Shown here: positions 1 to 4,332 of the stretch, piece after piece
Numbering within the stretch: position 1 is the first letter of the stretch
Layout of the letters: every line of letters starts with the position of its first letter
Source of the DNA: an uncultured Veillonellaceae bacterium
GTDB taxonomy: Bacteria; Bacillota; Negativicutes; Veillonellales; Negativicoccaceae
Assembly (NCBI GenBank): GCA_947254705.1
Contig: CAMYCX010000072.1
Location: forward strand, 1 to 6,007
DNA length: 6,007 bases
Direction of reading: 5' to 3'
The notes under the pieces: model-generated
The model's database searches: none
What the model saw: the letters and a program-made list of their open reading frames with translations, nothing else
What the model was told of the DNA's origin: nothing
Made by a program: the position numbers and the translations under genes

Positions 1-2
1 GC

Positions 3-938
3 GAAGACGGTGCAGTAGGACCGGCAGGACCGACAGGACCTAAAGGCGACAAGGGCGAAGACGGCAAGTCGGCTTACGAAGTTTGGGAAAATCACACCAA
101 AGATGACGGCAGTCAACCGAACAAGGGCAAATCGGAAGAAGAGTTCCTTAAATCCTTGAAGGGTAAAGACGGCGCAGGCGCCGGCGGCGGCACGGACTTT
201 ACGGTGACGTCGGACGACACGAAAACGACCTCCAACTTTAAAGTCGATTCGGATAACCCGACACTGAAGATCGCCGGTGACAAGACGAATATCACCACGT
301 CGATTGAAAAAGACAATACCGTGAAAGTGGCGTTGAAGCAAGATATCAAGGTCAACTCGGTGGAAGTCGGCGCCAAAGACGGCAAGCCGGGCGTGAAGAT
401 TGACGGCGACGGCATCAACATGAACGGCAAGAAAATTGAAAACCTGGCACCGGGTACGGCGCCCAATGACGCGGCGACAGTCGGTCAGGTTAATGAGGTG
501 CGGAACGAAAGCCGGGAAGGCAATGCGATGAACGCGGCTCTTGCAGCACTCAAACCGCTCGATTTTGACCCGTACAACCGCAGTCAGATCATGGCGGGCG
601 TATCGACCTACCGCGGCAAACAGGCGGTCGCACTCGGCTTGGCACATTACTCGAACGAAGACACGCTTGTACATGCGGGTATTTCGTACGGCGGCAGTTC
701 GGAAGTCATGGCGAATGCGGGGATCAGCTGGCGTTTCGGCGATAAGTCCGATCGCGATGCGCGGGCGGCTCGTGATGCACGGTTGCCGCAGTATGCGGCG
801 GGCCCGATCAGCTCCGTTTATGTGATGCAAGACGAAATGGAAGCATTGCGGGCGGAAAATCAATCGCTGAAGAAGGAAAATCAGGAAATCAAGCGACAGG
901 TGGAAATGCTCATGAAGCATGCCGGTCTGAAAGCGTAA
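3..938 (+). CDS. YadA-like trimeric autotransporter adhesin, C-terminal part (5' end outside window)
   Basis: The frame is open from the window edge to TAA at 936-938, giving 311 visible residues; the start lies upstream. Domains in order: collagen-like Gly-X-Y triplets (residues 3-23); a linker with SAYEVW and EEEFLKSLKGKDG; a beta-rich stalk (about 65-145); a YadA neck, GTAPNDAATVGQV (about 151-163); a short helix; and the four-strand membrane anchor ending in ISWRFG (to residue 246). In the family, three chains form one 12-stranded outer-membrane barrel and display the stalk and head on the surface for adhesion. The chain does not stop at the last strand, as most YadA anchors do, but continues for 65 residues. 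That tail has an Arg/Asp/Ala-rich linker and a heptad coiled coil (about 279-303) that should sit in the periplasm. It is transcribed alone and closed by a terminator. The adhesin type is clear; the ligand is unknown. Confidence 0.93.
   Translation, partial: EDGAVGPAGPTGPKGDKGEDGKSAYEVWENHTKDDGSQPNKGKSEEEFLKSLKGKDGAGAGGGTDFTVTSDDTKTTSNFKVDSDNPTLKIAGDKTNITTSIEKDNTVKVALKQDIKVNSVEVGAKDGKPGVKIDGDGINMNGKKIENLAPGTAPNDAATVGQVNEVRNESREGNAMNAALAALKPLDFDPYNRSQIMAGVSTYRGKQAVALGLAHYSNEDTLVHAGISYGGSSEVMANAGISWRFGDKSDRDARAARDARLPQYAAGPISSVYVMQDEMEALRAENQSLKKENQEIKRQVEMLMKHAGLKA
9..71 (+). repeat. Collagen-like Gly-X-Y triplet tract inside the adhesin
   Basis: Seven uninterrupted triplets, GAV GPA GPT GPK GDK GED GKS, are read in frame, and the preceding Glu-Asp at the window edge suggests that the tract continues upstream. 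Pro at the X position and Lys/Asp/Glu charge pairs are typical of bacterial collagen-like proteins, which form triple helices without hydroxyproline. This suits a protein already trimerised by its YadA anchor. The tract runs into SAYEVW and then, after about 19 residues, EEEFLKSLKGKDG, which resembles the SAYE/WLxSLKG module often placed between collagen-like blocks in other proteins. The total length of the tract cannot be seen here. Confidence 0.85.
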
Positions 939-1004
939 GCGATCAGCGGCACAAGGATATGATGCGGCCGCAGGCGGCGTCTGTCCGCACCGGTTGCGAG
1001 AGCG

Positions 1005-1039
1005 AAACAATCCCGATCCGAGGATCGGGATTGTTTTTT
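1005..1039 (+). terminator. Rho-independent terminator of the adhesin gene
   Basis: A perfect 14-bp inverted repeat (1005-1018 with 1023-1036) has a 4-nt CGAG loop and runs into a T tract at 1034-1039. It lies 66 bases after the adhesin stop codon. The left arm begins with only three A residues, so it should act mainly on the plus strand. Confidence 0.93.
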
Positions 1040-1139
1040 GTTGCCGCGATGAAAATGACGAAAAACGGCCAAACGGGGCATGTCCATACGGCGGCGGTAA
1101 AGTGGTGTCGCATGGTGGCGAGCACGGGAAAATGCGGAC

Positions 1140-1174
1140 AAAAAATCCCTTTTCGCGCGGTGGCGAAAAGGGAT
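1140..1174 (-). terminator. Rho-independent terminator of thiT
   Basis: On the minus strand, arm 1174-1163 pairs with 1156-1145 over 12 bp (ATCCCTTTTCGC and its complement) around a 6-nt loop, followed by a T run complementary to A1140-1145. It starts 27 bases beyond the thiT stop codon. With the adhesin terminator it makes a convergent pair; the bases between them (1040-1139) show no gene with a ribosome binding site. Confidence 0.92.
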
Positions 1175-1201
1175 GTCGTTCGATGTTGTCGTCAGCCGGT
1201 C

Positions 1202-1723
1202 TTAGGTACGCGGCAGGGTGACGATTTTCCGATAGAGAATCCACAGGACGATCAGGTTGATGGCGATATCCGGTGTCATGACGCCGGCGTTGTAGCTGAT
1301 CGAGTAGAGCCATGGATTCATGCCTTGCGGTGCGTATTCGGCAAAGACAACGGCGCCGGAGATGATGGTGCATCCCATGCGGCAAAGCATGGCAAACAGC
1401 GACATCAACAGGCCTTTTGTCCGTGCGGGTACGGTACCGGCCAGTCCGGCCAGTCCGAGTGCGGCATAGGCCAGCACGTAGTCAAGCAGAATGGACAGCG
1501 GATGAAGCGAGTATTTGGCGCCGATCAAAAAATGCAAAATGCCGTAGGCGACGCCCGCCATCACGCCCGCCCAAGTACCTCTGCGCAAGGCAAAAAACAA
1601 AAGCGGTACCATGTGTGCGGCGTGGATCGATCCGCCTTGGGGCATGTGCCAAAATGTAATCCAGCCCAAGACGAAGGTCAGCGCGACACAAAGTCCCCCC
1701 TCGACGAGTGTTCGTGTATTCAT
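1202..1723 (-). CDS. thiT: ECF-type thiamine transporter, S component ThiT (YuaJ family)
   Basis: This 173-residue hydrophobic protein has about six membrane helices, matching ThiT. In the family it is the substrate-binding subunit of an energy-coupling factor transporter: it captures thiamine outside the inner membrane and works with a shared EcfA/A'/T module that is not in this window. Family landmarks are MPQGGSI (27-33), ALRRG (45-49), LLDYVLAYAALGLAGL (79-94), ISGAVVF (121-127), YAPQGMNP (130-137) and YSISYN (140-145). The ATG at 1723 is chosen over an upstream in-frame ATG at 1750 because AAAGGAGG lies 7 bases before it and the family begins here. A TPP riboswitch in the leader independently supports thiamine. 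Against my recollection of L. lactis ThiT, the ligand residues Glu84, His125 and Trp133 correspond to Asp81, Thr119 and Phe127, while Tyr140 and Asn145 are kept. Confidence 0.9.
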   Translation of the reverse strand: MNTRTLVEGGLCVALTFVLGWITFWHMPQGGSIHAAHMVPLLFFALRRGTWAGVMAGVAYGILHFLIGAKYSLHPLSILLDYVLAYAALGLAGLAGTVPARTKGLLMSLFAMLCRMGCTIISGAVVFAEYAPQGMNPWLYSISYNAGVMTPDIAINLIVLWILYRKIVTLPRT

Positions 1724-1766
1724 GTGTATCCCTCCTTTCGCGCGAGTCACCCCGCACGAAAACGGG

Positions 1767-1845
1767 GGTGCTCCCTACGCAGGTATTAACCTACAGGTTC
1801 AAAGGGTCGGGCTTGTGCCCTCTCAACGTCATGTTCCCCTGCACC
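1767..1845 (-). promoter_or_regulatory. TPP (thiamine pyrophosphate) riboswitch upstream of thiT
   Basis: Read on the minus strand, this contains the THI-box core in order: TTGAGA (the variable-arm CTGAGA element), GACCCTTTGAACCTG, then TTAATACCTGCGTAGGGA. A 5-bp outer stem P1 pairs GGTGC (1845-1841) with GCACC (1771-1767), and a GGGC/GCCC hairpin lies between the conserved blocks. The thiT start follows about 44 bases downstream. In known cases TPP binding closes P1 and lowers expression of thiamine uptake or synthesis genes. No T-tract terminator follows, so control may be on translation. A hairpin at 1770-1748 shares bases with P1 and could be the alternative fold. Confidence 0.93.
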
Positions 1846-1853
1846 ATGGCATC

Positions 1854-1882
1854 AGTATAGTCGTCTGCCGCTGCGTTGTCAA
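1854..1882 (-). promoter_or_regulatory. Sigma-A-type promoter of thiT
   Basis: On the minus strand a consensus -35 TTGACA (1882-1877) is 17 bases from a -10 TATACT (1859-1854). Transcription should begin near 1847, which puts the first riboswitch stem almost at the 5' end of the RNA. The -35 lies only 11 bases past the tRNA-Ser terminator. Confidence 0.9.
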
Positions 1883-1893
1883 CGCGGGCAAGT

Positions 1894-1918
1894 AAAAACG
1901 CCTGCAGGAGGCAGGCGT
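1894..1918 (-). terminator. Rho-independent terminator after tRNA-Ser
   Basis: On the minus strand ACGCCTGC (1918-1911) pairs with GCAGGCGT (1905-1898) around a 5-nt loop and is followed by a short run of T (complement of A1894-1898). It begins 36 bases after the tRNA 3' end and precedes the thiT promoter, so it separates the two units. Confidence 0.88.
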
Positions 1919-1954
1919 GTGAGACGATTTGATTCGTTGTCGTTTCGGTCGATA

Positions 1955-2043
1955 TGGCGGAGAGGGTGGGATTCGAACCCACGGCCCCTTGCGGGATCAC
2001 CGGTTTTCAAGACCGGCTCCTTAAACCACTCGGACACCTCTCC
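1955..2043 (-). tRNA. tRNA-Ser (anticodon UGA), CCA encoded
   Basis: The 89-nt minus-strand sequence folds as a class II tRNA. The acceptor stem pairs GGAGAGG with CCTCTCC. The D loop carries GTGGTTTAAGG. The anticodon stem CCGGT/ACCGG encloses the loop CTTGAAA, with anticodon TGA at 2009-2007. A long variable arm (GATCCCGCAAGGGG) marks serine, and the T arm has GGGTTCGAATCCC. The discriminator G is at 1958 and CCA is encoded at 1957-1955. It should read UCA and, by wobble, other UCN serine codons. Confidence 0.97.
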
Positions 2044-2052
2044 AACGGATTT

Positions 2053-2081
2053 ATTATATCATCGGTCGGCGTTTTTTCCAA
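2053..2081 (-). promoter_or_regulatory. Promoter of the tRNA-Ser gene
   Basis: On the minus strand TTGGAA (2081-2076) is 17 bases from a perfect -10 TATAAT (2058-2053), which is 9 bases before the mature tRNA 5' end. A TTGACA at 2089-2084 is a closer match to the -35 consensus, but its 25-base spacer is too long. No terminator separates corA from this tRNA, so some corA read-through is possible. Confidence 0.75.
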
Positions 2082-2084
2082 CTG

Positions 2085-3041
2085 TCAAAACAGATCTCGT
2101 CGCCAGAGGAAGTAGGCGGCGGTGAGCATAATGGCCATGGATACGCCGAATACGGCAACGAATCCGTAGGGGGCTTCTTGCCACGGTACGGGTACGTTGA
2201 TCCCCCACAGGCTGAATACGACGGTGGGCATGGAGAGCAAGATGGTCATGGCGGTCATGAATTTCATGACGCGGTTGAGGTTATTGGAGATGATGGAGGC
2301 AAAGGCGTCCATCATGCTGATCAGAATGTTGGAGTACATGGATACGGTTTCGATCGCCTGGTTGTTTTCGACGATGACGTCTTCGAGAAGGTCTTCGTCT
2401 TCTTCGTACATTTTCAGAATGGGGCGTTGCTGGATACTGTTGCGCAGGCGAAGCAGTTTTTCCATGACGATGCCGTTGGCTTTGAGGGCGCTGGTGAAGT
2501 AGGTGAGTGATTTCTGCAGTTCGAGCAGTTGGAAAAATTCTTTGTTTTTCATCGACTCACGGACTTGTGCCTCGATCGTTTCCGTGCGGTGGTTGATTTC
2601 TTGCAGGGCACGCAGAAAGAGTGTCGCCGTTCGGCTCATGAGTTGGAAGAGAAAGCGGGTCTTTTTGTAGGTTCTGAAGGTGTTGAAACGGTTGTCCAGA
2701 AAGACGCTGATGACGTCGCTCGTTTCCAAAGTCACGGTAATGAAGAGCCGCGGCGTGATGAAGATGCCGAGCGGCAATGTGTCGTAGTTGTTGTCGTCGG
2801 TCCGCAGCACCGGGGTATTGATCACGACGTAGATGAATTCGTCTTCCCATTCGACGTGGGAGCGTTCTTCCGGGTCAAGTGCGGAACGAAGGTCGCCCGC
2901 GGGAATGTCGCTGACGGCGGCCAGTGTCTCCAGTTCCGCTTCGGTCGGGTTGGTCGCGTGGATCCACGACCCTTTGTCGAGGGTGTCGAGCGGAACGGGT
3001 TGCAGGATATGTTGTTCGTCGTGCTTGTATGCCACCAGCAT
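2085..3041 (-). CDS. CorA-family divalent metal ion channel/transporter with a GIN motif
   Basis: The protein has 318 residues, usual for CorA. A cytoplasmic alpha/beta domain comes first, with EERSHVEWEDEFIYVVINTP typical of the family. A long helical region follows, with charged segments RTETIEAQVRES and EEDEDLLEDVIVENNQAIE. Two C-terminal membrane helices lie at about 260-281 and 292-312, and the chain ends in the usual basic-rich RRDLF. Family members form pentamers in the inner membrane that admit Mg2+ (or Co2+, Ni2+); the related ZntB moves Zn2+. The signature after the first helix is normally GMN; here residues 280-282 are GIN in SLWGINVPVP, a change otherwise associated with ZntB. The substrate is therefore left open and no symbol is given. 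The ATG at 3041 is chosen because AAAGGAGG lies 6 bases before it; an in-frame ATG at 3128 lies upstream of the promoter. It is a single gene, divergent from rpsF. Confidence 0.9.
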   Translation of the reverse strand: MLVAYKHDEQHILQPVPLDTLDKGSWIHATNPTEAELETLAAVSDIPAGDLRSALDPEERSHVEWEDEFIYVVINTPVLRTDDNNYDTLPLGIFITPRLFITVTLETSDVISVFLDNRFNTFRTYKKTRFLFQLMSRTATLFLRALQEINHRTETIEAQVRESMKNKEFFQLLELQKSLTYFTSALKANGIVMEKLLRLRNSIQQRPILKMYEEDEDLLEDVIVENNQAIETVSMYSNILISMMDAFASIISNNLNRVMKFMTAMTILLSMPTVVFSLWGINVPVPWQEAPYGFVAVFGVSMAIMLTAAYFLWRRDLF

Positions 3042-3074
3042 GGGAGTCCTCCTTTGTGTCGTGTGTATGTATTT

Positions 3075-3080
3075 ATTATA
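3075..3080 (-). promoter_or_regulatory. -10 box of the corA-family gene
   Basis: A perfect TATAAT lies on the minus strand 33 bases before the start codon. The best -35 at 17-base spacing is TTTTCT (3103-3098), which matches only half the consensus, so the promoter may be moderate or assisted. Start of transcription is expected near 3068. Confidence 0.65.
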
Positions 3081-3122
3081 CACAAGCGCGGGGAAAAAGA
3101 AAACAGGGCGTGGAGAAATCGG

Positions 3123-3151
3123 TTGCACCGCGTCGGCAAATCGGTTATAAT
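3123..3151 (+). promoter_or_regulatory. Promoter of the rpsF-ssb-rpsR operon
   Basis: TTGCAC (3123-3128) and a perfect TATAAT (3146-3151) are separated by exactly 17 bases. Transcription should start near 3158, giving a leader of about 80 nt before rpsF. This promoter and the corA-family -10 are divergent and about 66 bases apart. Confidence 0.88.
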
Positions 3152-3157
3152 ATATAA

Positions 3158-3237
3158 GCTATGTATCCGCAGGAGACGGATACGGCTCCTAGCCCTTTGC
3201 AAGAAAGGGCCATATGTCCAATGGAGGAGGTGTACAA
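3158..3237 (+). promoter_or_regulatory. Structured rpsF leader, candidate S6:S18 autoregulatory element
   Basis: Two hairpins are visible. The first is GTATCCG (3163-3169) with CGGATAC (3177-3183), loop CAGGAGA. The second is GCCCTTT (3192-3198) with AAAGGGC (3204-3210), loop GCAAG. A ribosome binding site GGAGGAGG (3223-3230) is placed 7 bases before the ATG. Leaders of rpsF operons in many bacteria are bound by the S6:S18 complex to limit their own translation, with CCG as a recognised element; a CCG is present in the first hairpin (3167-3169), here drawn as paired. The CTCCT at 3186-3190 can pair either with AGGAG in the first loop or with AGGAG in the ribosome binding site. The regulatory role is inferred from position and shape. 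Confidence 0.6.
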
Positions 3238-3525
3238 ATGAACAAAAACTATGAAGTCATGTTCATCGTACAGGTCGGCGACGAAGATGTTGTGGAAACA
3301 ATGGTGAAGCGTGTCGAAGATCTGATCACGAAAAACGGCGGTACGGTGAATCGCATTGACCGGATGGGCAAGCGTCGTTTGGCGTACGAAGTCAAGAAGC
3401 AGGCGGAAGGCGATTATACGCTGATCGAGTTTGCGATTGACCCGAGCCAAATCAAAGAAATTGACCGTGTCATCAAGATCAATGAAAGCATTATCCGTCA
3501 TTTGATTGTCAAGCAGGACAAATAA
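3238..3525 (+). CDS. rpsF: 30S ribosomal protein S6
   Basis: The 95-residue product has the S6 length and pattern: NYEVMFIV at the N-terminus (first beta strand), a helix from about 15 to 33, GGTVNRIDRMGKRRLAYEVK (about 34-53, with the family's GKRRLAY signature), and EGDYTLIEF (57-65). S6 pairs with S18 on the platform of the small subunit, so its cotranscription with rpsR makes sense. The ATG at 3238 has AGGAGG 7 bases upstream; an in-frame ATG at 3214 would add eight residues foreign to the family and lies before the ribosome binding site. The stop codon is 13 bases before ssb. Confidence 0.97.
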   Translation: MNKNYEVMFIVQVGDEDVVETMVKRVEDLITKNGGTVNRIDRMGKRRLAYEVKKQAEGDYTLIEFAIDPSQIKEIDRVIKINESIIRHLIVKQDK

Positions 3526-3538
3526 GCGGAGGTAGAAG

Positions 3539-3961
3539 ATGAATTCGGTACAGGTATTGGGAAATCTGACGAAGGATCCCGAGGTTCGTTATACGAAGAC
3601 GGGACGAGCGGTCGCATCGTTTACGGTGGCGGTCAATCGGACGTGGTTTACCCCGCAGGGTGAGAAGCGTGAGACGGCGGATTATATTCCGGTTGTTGCC
3701 TGGGGCAATTTAGCGGAGATGGTCGGTCAGCAGCTGGCGAAGGGGTCGCGTACGTTTGTAGAGGGTCGTTTCCAGACGCGGTCGTATGAAGCGCAGGACG
3801 GCACGAAACGGTATGTCACGGAAGTGGTGGCCAACTTGGTTGCACCGAATGTATCGTATGACAGTAAAGATGACAATACGGGCTTGCGTCCGGAGCCGAA
3901 GGCGGATTATCAGCAGTTCGGCATGTCGGCCGGAGTTCCGGATGAGGAAATCCCGTTTTAA
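3539..3961 (+). CDS. ssb: Single-stranded DNA-binding protein SSB
   Basis: The 140-residue protein opens with MNSVQVLGNLTKDPEVRYT, the normal SSB start. An OB fold of about 105 residues carries conserved aromatic positions such as Trp36, Tyr49, Trp55 and Phe78, in motifs VASFTVAVNR and VEGRFQTRSYE. A short polar linker (about 106-133) leads to the acidic tip DEEIPF, the peptide that docks repair and replication partners such as RecO, PriA and polymerase subunits in other bacteria. Family members act as tetramers that coat single-stranded DNA. The linker is short compared with the 160-180 residue forms. GGAGG (3528-3532) lies 6 bases before the ATG. Its place between rpsF and rpsR is the classical Firmicutes order. 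Confidence 0.97.
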   Translation: MNSVQVLGNLTKDPEVRYTKTGRAVASFTVAVNRTWFTPQGEKRETADYIPVVAWGNLAEMVGQQLAKGSRTFVEGRFQTRSYEAQDGTKRYVTEVVANLVAPNVSYDSKDDNTGLRPEPKADYQQFGMSAGVPDEEIPF

Positions 3962-3982
3962 CAGACGGTGAAGGAGGATTGT

Positions 3983-4213
3983 ATGAAAAGAGAACGTGGC
4001 AGACGTCCGAGAAGAAAGGTCTGCAAGATCGATGCGGATAAAATCGCAAAGATCGATTATAAAGATATTGCGTTGTTGCGTCAGTTCACTTCGGAACGCG
4101 GAAAAATTTTGCCGCGCCGTGTGACGGGGGCATGCGCAAAGCATCAACGGAAAATCACGCTGGCGATCAAACAGGCACGTGCGATTGCATTGTTGCCGTT
4201 TTCGGCAGACTGA
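3983..4213 (+). CDS. rpsR: 30S ribosomal protein S18
   Basis: The 76-residue protein shows the S18 core: basic RGRRPRRKVC (5-14), IDYKDIALLRQF (24-35), SERGKILPRRVTGACAKHQR (37-56), and a C-terminal helix with IKQARAIALLPF. It binds S6 and 16S rRNA on the platform. The ATG at 3983 is chosen because AAGGAGG ends 5 bases before it; an in-frame ATG at 3968 precedes that site. In the zinc-binding form of S18 the first region reads CxxC; here it is CKID, so one ligand is lost while Cys14, Cys51 and His54 remain. It is the last gene of the operon, with a terminator immediately after the stop codon. Confidence 0.97.
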   Translation: MKRERGRRPRRKVCKIDADKIAKIDYKDIALLRQFTSERGKILPRRVTGACAKHQRKITLAIKQARAIALLPFSAD

Positions 4214-4214
4214 G

Positions 4215-4241
4215 AAAAAAGACGCTGCGGCGTCTTTTTTT
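4215..4241 (+). terminator. Terminator of the rpsF-ssb-rpsR operon
   Basis: GACGC (4221-4225) and GCGTC (4230-4234) enclose a UGCG tetraloop closed by C-G, a UNCG-type loop. Flanking A6 and T7 runs (4215-4220 and 4235-4241) extend the stem. It starts one base after the rpsR stop codon. The A/T flanks make it symmetric, so it could act in both directions. Confidence 0.93.
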
Positions 4242-4271
4242 GTGCGCGCGTATCGGTACGGCGGGGCGACA

Positions 4272-4280
4272 TGGTACAAT
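4272..4280 (+). promoter_or_regulatory. Extended -10 promoter of fumC
   Basis: TGG directly before TACAAT (4275-4280) makes an extended -10 element. No good -35 is found at 16-18 bases, which such promoters can tolerate. Transcription should start near 4287, leaving a leader of about 46 nt before fumC. Confidence 0.65.
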
Positions 4281-4332
4281 AAAGACAGGAATCAACGTGG
4301 TATGTACGGGTATCAGTAAAGGAGTGACGCAG

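Noticed and set aside
943..1125. Possible 60-residue membrane peptide on the minus strand between the two terminators
   Set aside because: No Shine-Dalgarno sequence or promoter is visible before its ATG, it starts just past the thiT terminator, and it reads through the adhesin terminator hairpin and into its 3' region.
959..1789. Open frame of 276 codons on the plus strand across the adhesin terminator and opposite thiT
   Set aside because: It runs through a strong terminator hairpin, the thiT gene and the region after the riboswitch, with no ribosome binding site. thiT on the other strand is well supported.
1955..2043. tRNA-Ser as a possible integration site
   Set aside because: tRNA genes are common integration targets, but I see no integrase, no repeated copy of the tRNA 3' end in the window, and neighbours on both sides are ordinary chromosomal genes.
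2529..3254. Open frame of 241 codons on the plus strand opposite the CorA-family gene
   Set aside because: It is a shadow of the corA-family coding strand, overlaps the rpsF promoter, leader and start, and its composition is not protein-like.
3710..4279. Open frame of 189 codons on the minus strand opposite ssb and rpsR
   Set aside because: It is antisense to two universally conserved genes and includes their terminator; its residue composition is that of a frame shadow.
4132..4332. Upstream in-frame extension of fumC by 67 residues
   Set aside because: It would overlap rpsR in another frame and translate through the rpsR terminator. The extra residues do not resemble a fumarase N-terminus, and the ATG at 4333 has a good ribosome binding site.
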